Below are positions 6,600-13,507 of a stretch of DNA of 64,000 bases, one piece after another. Source of the stretch: Leifsonia sp. CL147. Its GTDB lineage: Bacteria > Actinomycetota > Actinomycetes > Actinomycetales > Microbacteriaceae. The notes beneath the pieces are model-generated. The model saw only the letters and a list, made by a program, of their open reading frames with translations, was not told the origin of the DNA and made no database searches. The stretch's first letter is position 1, and every line of letters starts with the position of its first letter. The stretch lies in assembly GCF_900114565.1 (NCBI RefSeq), contig NZ_FOTM01000003.1, forward strand, positions 30,454 through 94,453, given 5' to 3'. A program made the translations under genes and the position numbers.

Positions 6600-7664
6600 T
6601 CAGGTCAGGACGTCGGCGAGGTCGTAGGCGATCGGGCGGTCGAGCTGGTCGAAGGTGCACGAGGCCGCCTCGCGGTCGGGGCGCCACCGCTCGAACTGGG
6701 CGGTGTGGCGGAACCGCATCCCCTCCATCTGGTCGTAACGCACCTCGAGCACGCGCTCGGGCCGGAGGCGGACGAACGAGACGTCCTTGCCGGAGGAGAA
6801 CCGGCTGCGGTCGGTCTCGCCGGTGACGGCCTCGCCACTCTCGTCGCGCTCGACCAGCGGCGCCAGCTCGTCGATGAGCGCGAGTCTTTTGGCGTCGCTG
6901 AACGCGGAGACTCCGCCTACGTTGCGCAGCATCCCGTCGTCGCCGTAGAGCCCGACCAGCAGCGAGCCGACGCCCTGACCGCTCTTGTGGATGCGATAGC
7001 CGAGCGCGACGACGTCGGCCGTCCGGTGGTGCTTGATCTTGAGCATGGTGCGCTTGTTCGGCGCGTACACGCCGGAGAACGGCTTCGCGACCACGCCGTC
7101 GAGCCCGGCGCCCTCGAACTCCACCAGCCAGTGGCGCGCGACGTCCACATCGGTCGTCGTGCGGGTCAGCGCGATGGGGGCCGGCAGGTCGCCGGCGAAC
7201 TCCTCCAGCGCGGCCCGCCGCTCGGCGAATGGCCGGTCGACGAACGACTCGTCGCCGATCGCGAGCAGGTCGAAGGCCACGAAGGTCGCAGGCGTCTTCT
7301 CGGACAGCAGCTTCACCCGGCTCGCGGCCGGATGGATGCGCTGCGACAGCGCCTCCCAGTCCAGCCGCTGCTTCCCGGGCTCGCCGGTGGGCACCACGAT
7401 CTCGCCGTCGAGGACGCACGGACCGGGCAGGATGCTGCGGAACGCCTCCACGAGCTCCGGGAAGTAGCGGGTCAGCATCTTGGATCCGCGGCTGCCGATC
7501 TCCACCGACTCCACGGCGCCCTCGCCGTCGGCGTAGACGATGGCGCGGAAGCCGTCCCATTTGGGCTCGTAGCTCAACCCGCCCGCCACGCTGTCCGGTG
7601 CGGGCACCTCGGGCACCGCCTTCGCGAGCATCGGAGCGATCGGGGAGGAGGCGGAAGGCTGCAT
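6600..7664 (-). CDS. ligC: ATP-dependent DNA ligase, LigC/LigD-ligase type
   Basis: A 354-residue ligase with motif I EPKWDGFR at residues 33-40, where Lys35 is the predicted adenylated residue. It also has GSRGSKMLTRYFPEL (motif III region), CVLDGEIVV (motif IIIa), FVAFDLLAIG, EGVVAK-like GLDGVVAKPFSGVY (motif IV) and MLKIKHHRTADVV (motif V), followed by an OB-fold domain. This is the size of LigC or the isolated ligase part of LigD. The start is ATG 7664; the frame remains open upstream but covers the promoter region of the divergent gene. With the polymerase gene at 4797 it could form a split end-joining pair. Confidence 0.87.
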   Translation of the reverse strand: MQPSASSPIAPMLAKAVPEVPAPDSVAGGLSYEPKWDGFRAIVYADGEGAVESVEIGSRGSKMLTRYFPELVEAFRSILPGPCVLDGEIVVPTGEPGKQRLDWEALSQRIHPAASRVKLLSEKTPATFVAFDLLAIGDESFVDRPFAERRAALEEFAGDLPAPIALTRTTTDVDVARHWLVEFEGAGLDGVVAKPFSGVYAPNKRTMLKIKHHRTADVVALGYRIHKSGQGVGSLLVGLYGDDGMLRNVGGVSAFSDAKRLALIDELAPLVERDESGEAVTGETDRSRFSSGKDVSFVRLRPERVLEVRYDQMEGMRFRHTAQFERWRPDREAASCTFDQLDRPIAYDLADVLT

Positions 7665-7729
7665 GCTCCGATCATGCCGCGAACCGCCGACGCTGGGAAG
7701 GGATGCGGTCGGCCACCGGCCAGAGAAGG

Positions 7730-7748
7730 TGAGGTTAGGCTCGCCTAT
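7730..7748 (+). promoter_or_regulatory. Probable DtxR/IdeR-type iron box
   Basis: TGAGGTTAGGCTCGCCTAT matches the actinobacterial iron-box consensus TTAGGTTAGGCTAACCTAA at 15 of 19 positions. It overlaps the -10 region (TATACT at 7746-7751) of the siderophore-interacting gene, so Fe-loaded repressor would block transcription. The consensus is quoted from knowledge of the family. Confidence 0.65.
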
Positions 7749-7751
7749 ACT
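7746..7751 (+). promoter_or_regulatory. -10 element TATACT of the SIP-domain gene
   Basis: TATACT lies nine bases before ATG 7761. A GGAGG at 7752-7756 follows so closely that it would probably not be in the transcript, so the mRNA may be leaderless. Confidence 0.5.
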
Positions 7752-7760
7752 GGAGGCGTC

Positions 7761-8213
7761 ATGTACCGTCCCGATCACGCCACCCATACCGCCTCCACGG
7801 CGCACGCCGACGACCGCGTCCAGTTCCTGGTCGTCGGCGACGAGACCTCGCTCGTGGAGCTCTCGGCCGAGCTGGCGCTGCTGCCGCTCTGTGCACGTGG
7901 GCGCGTCTTCGTCGAGGTCGAGGACGCCTCCCAGATCGTGCCCCTCGGCACACCGCTGCGCGTGACGCTCACCTGGCTGCCGCGGTCCGACCGCAGCGGC
8001 CGCCCCGGGACGGGCGAGCGTTGCGCTCGCGGCGAGGCCGCAGCGCGGGCGGTGCGTGCCTGGTGCGACGAGATGCTGTGCGACGGCCCGGGCGAGACCC
8101 GCGCCATCGTCACCGGCGGCTTCGCCCTGGCCACCGAGGTGCGCGACCACCTCGTGGCAACCGTGGGCATGTCGCCCGCCGCCGTCTCCACCCCGGGCCT
8201 CTCGGCCCGCTGA
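7761..8213 (+). CDS. SIP (siderophore-interacting protein) C-terminal domain protein
   Basis: A 150-residue protein corresponding to the NAD(P)H-binding C-terminal half (SIP domain) of siderophore-interacting ferric reductases. It shows the typical FLVVGDETSLVELSAELALLPLCARGRVFVEVEDASQ block, an LTWLPR motif, and a C-terminal region with AVRAWCDEMLCDGPGETRAIVTGGFALATEVRDHLV. The FAD-binding N-terminal domain of full-length ViuB-like proteins is missing, so it needs a partner or has a different role. The iron box overlapping its promoter supports a role in iron homeostasis and repression when iron is plentiful. It is divergent from the ligase gene. Confidence 0.8.
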   Translation: MYRPDHATHTASTAHADDRVQFLVVGDETSLVELSAELALLPLCARGRVFVEVEDASQIVPLGTPLRVTLTWLPRSDRSGRPGTGERCARGEAAARAVRAWCDEMLCDGPGETRAIVTGGFALATEVRDHLVATVGMSPAAVSTPGLSAR

Positions 8214-8247
8214 CCCCCTGGGCGGGGCGCCCTACACGGGATCCGCC

Positions 8248-9093
8248 CTACGCGGCGACGTCGACCCCGACGAGCTCCGCGCTCGCGGTCCAGAGGTCGC
8301 GGCCCAGCTGCGCGCTGCGCGCCTGCGGATGCGTCCGTCCGTTCGCTTGGAGCCGGTCGAAGTACGTCCCGCTCGGCGCGCCGACGGGGACGGGTCCGGA
8401 CAGGAACACCAACGGCGCCGCGCCCGCCGACACCGGGATGCCGAACGAGCTCCGCGTGACCAGGTGGCCGAAGCGGATGAGCGGCGACGAGTTGCCGAAA
8501 TTGGTGGCGATCGTCCCGGGATGGAAGGAGTAGGCGGAGACGCCCGTGCCGGTCAGCCGTTCGGCGAGCTCGGCGGCGAACAGGATCGTCGCCAGCTTCG
8601 CGGTGCCGTACGCACGCCAGCCGCCCTGCCAGGGCCGTCGCTCCCAGTCGAGGTCGTCCACGCGGAGGTTGCCGAAGCGGTTCGCCATACTGGCGGTCGA
8701 GACGACCCGGACGTCCCGGCCGGTAGCCGCCGTCTCCACCAGCCGGGGTCGCAGCAGAGCGGTGAGCAGGAAGGGTGCAAGGTGGTTGGCCTGGATGGTG
8801 CGCTCGTGCCCATCGACCGTCAGCTCCCGCTCGTGGTAGAGCCCGCCCGCGTTGTTGGCGAGCACGTCGATCGTCTCGTAGCGCTCGAGCAGCGCCTCGG
8901 CCAGCGCCCGGACGTCGTCGAGGCGTTCGAAGTCGGCCAGGAAGGGCGTCGCGCCGATGCGCTCGGCGACCGCGCGCGTCCGCTCCGGGTTGCGGCCGAC
9001 CACCGCGACCTCGTCCCCGCCGGCAGCGAGTGTCTCGGCGGCGACAGCACCGATCCCGGAGCTTGCGCCCGTGACGACGACCGTGCGCGTCAT
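8248..9093 (-). CDS. Short-chain dehydrogenase/reductase
   Basis: A 281-residue classical-type SDR. The dinucleotide-binding TGASSGIG is at residues 8-15, NNAGG at 80-84 and the catalytic YxxxK at Tyr162/Lys166 (YGTAK), with a serine in VVSTAS (132-135). GRNPERTRAVAERIG after beta-2 suggests NADP(H) preference through the Arg residues. The overall pattern (NRFGNLRVDDLDWERR, and SYSFHPGTIATNFG-like sequence) resembles retinol-dehydrogenase/WW-oxidoreductase-like SDRs, but the substrate is unknown. Its ATG at 9093 overlaps the stop of the upstream HExxH gene as ATGA, so the two are translationally coupled. Confidence 0.85.
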   Translation of the reverse strand: MTRTVVVTGASSGIGAVAAETLAAGGDEVAVVGRNPERTRAVAERIGATPFLADFERLDDVRALAEALLERYETIDVLANNAGGLYHERELTVDGHERTIQANHLAPFLLTALLRPRLVETAATGRDVRVVSTASMANRFGNLRVDDLDWERRPWQGGWRAYGTAKLATILFAAELAERLTGTGVSAYSFHPGTIATNFGNSSPLIRFGHLVTRSSFGIPVSAGAAPLVFLSGPVPVGAPSGTYFDRLQANGRTHPQARSAQLGRDLWTASAELVGVDVAA

Positions 9094-9449
9094 ACGTACC
9101 CGCCCTTCTCGAGGCCCGCCTCGATCTCGAACCGGTTGCCCAGGGGGTCGCGTCCGGCCAGGAGGTACAGGAACGGGAACAGCATCCCGTACTGCTGCCA
9201 TTGCTCTTTGTGGACGGCCTCGTGCTCGAGGATGTCGTCGCTCACGTTGTGGTCGGTCAGGTAGACACCGCCGACGCACGATCCGCCGCGGCCGAACGTC
9301 GCCTTCGGCATGCCCTGGAAGACGGTCAGGCCGCCGCGGCGCTCGATGCGTCCGGTACTCCAGACGAACCCCCAGACCAGCCCGACCGCCGTGGCGTACA
9401 GATAGCCGGCGCGCGTGATCGCGCGGGAGAGCTCACGGGTTGCGCTCAT
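9090..9449 (-). CDS. Small membrane-anchored protein with an HExxH motif
   Basis: A 119-residue protein with one hydrophobic segment near the N-terminus (about 14-30) and HEAVH at residues 76-80, the zinc-metalloprotease-type HExxH. The following region (QYGMLFPFLYLLAGRDPLGNRFEIEAGLEKGGYV) contains a Glu that might act as third ligand. Similar actinobacterial proteins are usually left as hypothetical. Some database names call them Fe-S oxidoreductases, but no cysteine cluster is present: there is a single Cys. It overlaps the downstream SDR start by four bases. Peptidase activity is an inference from the motif only. Confidence 0.6.
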   Translation of the reverse strand: MSATRELSRAITRAGYLYATAVGLVWGFVWSTGRIERRGGLTVFQGMPKATFGRGGSCVGGVYLTDHNVSDDILEHEAVHKEQWQQYGMLFPFLYLLAGRDPLGNRFEIEAGLEKGGYV

Positions 9450-9459
9450 CTCGCTGGGC

Positions 9460-10911
9460 TCATTTCTCCGGCCGCCCGTACGCTTCCAGCAGCCGCAGCC
9501 ACACCTCGCTGATCGTCGGGTACGACGGCACCGCGTGCCACAGCCGGTCGATCGGCACCTCCCCGACGATGGCCACGGTCGCGGAGTGCAGCAGCTCCCC
9601 GACCTCCTGGCCGACGAAGGTCATTCCGAGGACGACCTTCCGGTCCTCATCCACCACCATGCGCGCGGTGCCCTCGTAGCCGTCGGCGACGACGTACGCG
9701 CCCGAGACCTTGCCGATGGGATAGTCGACGACGCGGATGCGGTAGCCGGCCTTCTCGGCCCGCGCCGCGGTCAGTCCCACCGACGCGACCTCGGGGTCGG
9801 TGAACGTCACCTGGGGGACCGCCTGATGGTCGGCGGTCGCCACGAATGCACCCCACGGCTCGAGCGACACGTCCCGTCCGTGGGCGCGTGCGGCGATGGC
9901 GTCTCCGGCGGCGCGCGCCTGGTACTTGCCCTGGTGCGTCAGCAATGCGCGATGGTTGACGTCGCCGACTCCGTACAGCCAGCCGCCGTCGACCGGTTCG
10001 CCGTCGGCGCCCAGCACGCGGAGACTGTCGTCCACTCTCAGCCAGCCGCCATCCTCCAGGCCGAAGGCGTCGAGCCCGATGCCGGAGGTGCGGGGGACGC
10101 GGCCCGTCGCCACGAGGAACTCGTCGGTCTCGAGCACCGTGTCGTCGCTCAGCTCCAGTCGGAAGCCTTCGTCGTCCGTGCGCTCCACGCGGCGGGCCTC
10201 GGTGTCGAGGTGGAGGGTGACGCCCAGCTTTTTGAGGGACTCGGCCACCAGCTCTCCGGCGAACGGCTCGTCTCCGGCCAGCAGTCCGCTGCGCGCGATG
10301 AGGTGGACCTCGGCGCCGAACCCGGCGTAGGCCGTCGCCATCTCGGTGGCCACGACGCCGCCGCCGAGGATGGCCAGCGACAGGGGAACGCGCTGCGCAC
10401 TCGTCGCCTCGCGGCTCGACCACGGCTCGCTCTCCCGCAGGCCCGGGATGTCGGGGAGCAGCGAGGCGGAACCCGTCGATACCGCGACGGCGTGCTTCGC
10501 GCGCAGCACCGTGACCGTGCCGTCCTCCGCGGTGACGGTCACCTCGCGCGGCGCCGTGATGACGCCCCAGCCGCGGACGAGGTCGATGCCGGCGCCCTCG
10601 AGCCACTCGACCTGCCCGCTGTCGTTCCAGTTGCTCGTCATCTCGTCGCGCCGCTTGAGCACCGCGGCCACATCCAGGTCGCCGGTGATCGCCTCCCGCG
10701 TGCCCCCGACCTTCCGCGCCGCCCGCAGCAGCGCGCCACTGCGCAGCAGCGTCTTGGACGGCATGCAGGCCCAGTACGAGCACTCCCCGCCGACGAGCTC
10801 CGACTCGACGATGACCGTCTTCATCCCGCCCTGCGCAGCGCGGTCCGCGACGTTCTCGCCGACCGCCCCCGCGCCCATCACGATGACGTCGTAGTCCCTG
10901 GTCTCCGTCAT
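9460..10911 (-). CDS. NAD(P)/FAD-dependent disulfide oxidoreductase (Lpd/mercuric-reductase-like)
   Basis: A 483-residue class I pyridine nucleotide-disulfide oxidoreductase. FAD-binding GAGAVGEN lies at residues 13-20 and the redox-active pair at Cys44/Cys49 in GGECSYWACMPSKTLL. A second Rossmann motif is seen in LAILGGGVVATEMATAYAGFG, then VATGRVPRT and the C-terminal dimerisation domain. The usual C-terminal HPT/HxxxxE acid-base motif of lipoamide dehydrogenase is not obvious (the region reads LLHSATVAIVGEVPIDRLWHAVPSYPTISEVW), so the substrate is uncertain. It may be a mycothione-, NAD(P)H- or quinone-type reductase. The start at ATG 10911 is supported by GGGAG five bases upstream. No 2-oxoacid dehydrogenase genes are nearby. 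Confidence 0.85.
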   Translation of the reverse strand: MTETRDYDVIVMGAGAVGENVADRAAQGGMKTVIVESELVGGECSYWACMPSKTLLRSGALLRAARKVGGTREAITGDLDVAAVLKRRDEMTSNWNDSGQVEWLEGAGIDLVRGWGVITAPREVTVTAEDGTVTVLRAKHAVAVSTGSASLLPDIPGLRESEPWSSREATSAQRVPLSLAILGGGVVATEMATAYAGFGAEVHLIARSGLLAGDEPFAGELVAESLKKLGVTLHLDTEARRVERTDDEGFRLELSDDTVLETDEFLVATGRVPRTSGIGLDAFGLEDGGWLRVDDSLRVLGADGEPVDGGWLYGVGDVNHRALLTHQGKYQARAAGDAIAARAHGRDVSLEPWGAFVATADHQAVPQVTFTDPEVASVGLTAARAEKAGYRIRVVDYPIGKVSGAYVVADGYEGTARMVVDEDRKVVLGMTFVGQEVGELLHSATVAIVGEVPIDRLWHAVPSYPTISEVWLRLLEAYGRPEK

Positions 10912-11036
10912 GCCCACTCCCTGCTCTCCCGCGGACCCCGCCGCGATTCTCGTCCTGTCCGCCATATCGTGCTCCCCCCTGCGGCCTCGTCGCCCGGTGG
11001 CCCTCAGGGGATCCGCAGTCCGCGAGGACCCGGAGG

Positions 11037-11822
11037 TCACCGCCCCACGAACTGCGCCTCGGTGCGCGTGAGGAACGCCTCCATCCCGATGCGCGCGTCC
11101 TCGCTCGCAGCCAGCCGCACCAGGGCGGGCTGCAGCTCGGCCTCGGCCGCCGCATCGCCGGCGCGCACCGCGCGCTTCGCGTTCGCGAGGGCGGCCTGCA
11201 CCGCGAGCGGCGCCTGCGCGGCGACCCGCTCCGCCAGTTCCAGCGCGCGATCGAACTGCGTCCCGTCGTCGACCACCTCCTGCACGAGGCCGATGCGATG
11301 CGCCTCCGCGGCGTCGAACAGGTCGCCGGTGAGGATGTGGCGCATCGCGTTGCCCCATCCCACCGCCCGCGGGAAGCGCAGCGTCGCACCGCCGAACGGC
11401 AGGATGCCACGCGTGACCTCGATCTGCCCGAACCGGGTGCCGCGCGCGGCGACCGCGATATCGGAGGCCAGGATGAGCTCGACCCCGAGGGTGAGACAGG
11501 TGCCCTGCACCGCGATCACGACCGGCTTGGTCAGGGGGGTTCCCGACACCTGCCAGGGGTCGATGCCGTCCGGGCCGACGAACGACAGCCCGCCGGGTCC
11601 GATGCGCGGGCCGAGGTCGGCGAGGTCGAGGCCGGCCGTGAAGTGCTCGCCCACGCCGTACACCAGCCCGACCCGGAGTTCGGGATCGCGCTCCAGTTCC
11701 CCGTAGGCGTCCGCCAGCCGGCTCAGCAGGTCGAAGTCGGCGGCGTTGCGCTTCTCCGGGCGGTTCAGCCCGATGAGCAGGATGTGACCCCGCCGCTCCG
11801 TGATGATCTTCGGCTCGCTCAT
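11037..11822 (-). CDS. Enoyl-CoA hydratase/isomerase (crotonase) family protein
   Basis: A 261-residue crotonase-fold protein. The oxyanion-hole segments are GEHFTAGLDL (about 58-67) and QGTCLTLGVELILASD (106-121); RNAADFDLL and RFGQIEVTRGILPFGGATLRFPRAVGWGNAMRHILTGD follow the family. Glu135 aligns with the first catalytic Glu of enoyl-CoA hydratase. The second Glu, in the AMEMVLTG segment of the model enzyme, reads AMRHILTG here, so canonical hydration may be altered. The start at ATG 11822 has GGAGG five bases upstream. It lies next to the arginase-fold gene on the same strand; no other beta-oxidation genes are visible. Confidence 0.85.
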   Translation of the reverse strand: MSEPKIITERRGHILLIGLNRPEKRNAADFDLLSRLADAYGELERDPELRVGLVYGVGEHFTAGLDLADLGPRIGPGGLSFVGPDGIDPWQVSGTPLTKPVVIAVQGTCLTLGVELILASDIAVAARGTRFGQIEVTRGILPFGGATLRFPRAVGWGNAMRHILTGDLFDAAEAHRIGLVQEVVDDGTQFDRALELAERVAAQAPLAVQAALANAKRAVRAGDAAAEAELQPALVRLAASEDARIGMEAFLTRTEAQFVGR

Positions 11823-11832
11823 GGCCTCCACG

Positions 11833-12726
11833 CTACTGCCCTGCTTCCGGGCCCTCGGGCGGCGTGGCCGCTGCCGGCGAGGCGGTCGGTCCGGTGAGTG
11901 CCCCGAGGATGCGCAGGATGACCGGGAGGTCGCGTCCGGCCGCGTCCGGGGATTCGGGGGCGAACTCCATCAGGCCGGCTCCGGCCAGATCGAACCGGCG
12001 GCGGAGCGCCCGGACCGCCTCGGTCAGCCGATCGGGCTGCACGCCGAACGGCTCCGGGTAGCCGATCCCGTCGATCGAGGACGGATCGAGCACGTCGAGG
12101 TCGATGTGGACGTACACCGCCGTCGCGCCCGTGGCGGCCACGGCCTCCACCAGGGCGTCCGGGTCGTCCAGCTCGTCGGGGGAGAGGACGCGGATGGCGT
12201 GCTCCTCCACGAAGGCGGACTCGCCGTCGTCCAGCGCGCGAGTGCCGGCGAGGATGAGCTGCAACGGCTCCAGCATGTTCGCCCCGGCCGAGGCCAGACC
12301 GTCCGGCCCCTCGCCGAGGAGCGCGCGGAGCACCATCCCGTGGAACGCTCCCGAGGGCGAGGAGGCGACGTCGTTGAGGTCGCCGTGGGCGTCGAACCAG
12401 ACCACGGCGACCGAGCCGGCGGGATGCGCTCCCAGCGCATGCTGCACCGCGCCCAGCTCCGCGCCGCAATCGCCGCCGATCGTGATCACGGGAGCCTCCA
12501 GCAGCCCCAGCTCCGCCGCCGTCGCCTCGCGCACGGCGGCCAGGGACGAGAAGCGGTTCACGCCCGTGCCGAGGGACTCGCCCGCCGTCGCCGGCACCGG
12601 GACCACATGCGTGCGCGCGGGCGGCAGGTCGCCGCGGATGGCGTCGGCGCCGTCGATGAGGCGCATCGCGCGCGAGGACCCCGAGCCCTGCCACTGCGGG
12701 ACGACGAGGAAGGATGCGGGGCTCAC
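11833..12726 (-). CDS. Arginase/agmatinase/formiminoglutamase-fold protein with altered metal site
   Basis: A 297-residue ureohydrolase-superfamily protein. It retains WFDAHGDLND (Asp112, His114, Asp116) and HIDLDVLDPS (Asp209, Asp211), which bind the dimanganese centre. The normally invariant GGDHS motif reads GGDCGAELG (84-92), replacing the metal-binding His by Cys87. Activity on arginine, agmatine or formiminoglutamate is therefore uncertain. The start is GTG 12726, which overlaps the pspA stop (GTGA), so translation is coupled to PspA. There is a Pro/Ala-rich tail at the C-terminus. No arginine-catabolism neighbours are present. Confidence 0.8.
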   Translation of the reverse strand: MSPASFLVVPQWQGSGSSRAMRLIDGADAIRGDLPPARTHVVPVPATAGESLGTGVNRFSSLAAVREATAAELGLLEAPVITIGGDCGAELGAVQHALGAHPAGSVAVVWFDAHGDLNDVASSPSGAFHGMVLRALLGEGPDGLASAGANMLEPLQLILAGTRALDDGESAFVEEHAIRVLSPDELDDPDALVEAVAATGATAVYVHIDLDVLDPSSIDGIGYPEPFGVQPDRLTEAVRALRRRFDLAGAGLMEFAPESPDAAGRDLPVILRILGALTGPTASPAAATPPEGPEAGQ

Positions 12727-13451
12727 GCCTCAGCGCCCGACGTGCCGGCCTTCAGCGCCGCGAGCCGCGCATCCACCTCGGTCAGCTCGCCCAGGTCGTC
12801 CAGCTGCTCGAACTGCGCGTCGAGGCTGGAGGAGGCGAGCTCCTGCGCGCCGCGCACACGGGCCTCCTCGCGGCGGATCTTCTCCTCGAAGCGGGAGACC
12901 TCGCTGGTCGGATCCATGATGTCGATGCTCTTGACCGCATCCATCACCTGCGCCTGCGCCCGGGCGCTCGCGGCTCGCGCGACCAGCTCGGCGCGCTTGC
13001 TCTTCAACTGCTCCAGCTTCTCCTTCATCTGGTTCAGGCCGGTCTTCAGCTTCTCGACGACTTCGGTCTGCGCGGCGATCTGCGGCTCGGCGGCCTTCGC
13101 TTCGTTCTCGGCCGAGATCTGCCGCTGCAGCGCCACCTTCGCCAGGTTGTCGAACTTGTCTGCGTTCGCCGCGTCGCCGGAGGCGCGGTACTGGTCCGCC
13201 TGGCGGCTTGCGGCCAGCGCCTTGTCGCCCCACTCGCCCGCGGCGTCCACGTCTTCGCGGTGGTCGTCCTCGAGCATGCGCAGGTTGCCGATGGTCTCCG
13301 CGATCGCGCTCTCGGCGTCCGCGATGCTGTTCGTGAAGTCGCGGACCAGCTGGTCCAGCATCTTCTGCGGGTCCTCCGCTTGATCGAGGAGGGAGTTGAC
13401 GTTCGCCCGCAAGAGTTGCGAGATCCGTCCGAAGATGGACTGCTTCGCCAT
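12723..13451 (-). CDS. pspA: PspA/IM30 family membrane-stress protein
   Basis: A 242-residue, almost wholly coiled-coil protein of the PspA/Vipp1 (ESCRT-III-like) family. It begins MAKQSIFGRISQLLRANVNSLLDQAEDPQKMLDQLVRDF, an amphipathic N-terminal helix followed by the typical AEDPxKxLDQ signature. Long Ala/Glu/Lys/Gln-rich helices follow. The C-terminal EQLDDLGELTEVDARLAALK is the final helix common to actinobacterial members. PspA binds inner-membrane lipid and protects proton-motive force under envelope stress. It lies 56 bases downstream of the TPM membrane-protein gene on the same strand, a common pairing, and overlaps the arginase-fold gene. Confidence 0.9.
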   Translation of the reverse strand: MAKQSIFGRISQLLRANVNSLLDQAEDPQKMLDQLVRDFTNSIADAESAIAETIGNLRMLEDDHREDVDAAGEWGDKALAASRQADQYRASGDAANADKFDNLAKVALQRQISAENEAKAAEPQIAAQTEVVEKLKTGLNQMKEKLEQLKSKRAELVARAASARAQAQVMDAVKSIDIMDPTSEVSRFEEKIRREEARVRGAQELASSSLDAQFEQLDDLGELTEVDARLAALKAGTSGAEA

Positions 13452-13507
13452 GTGGTCTTCCTTTCGCTTCCGCCCCGAGGGCGATCATCCCTGTTACGTC
13501 AGGTCGT

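Noticed and set aside
9415..11706. 763-codon open frame on the plus strand
   Set aside because: It is the antisense shadow of the FAD oxidoreductase and crotonase genes. The translation is Arg/Ala/Pro-rich without domains, as usual in high-GC DNA.
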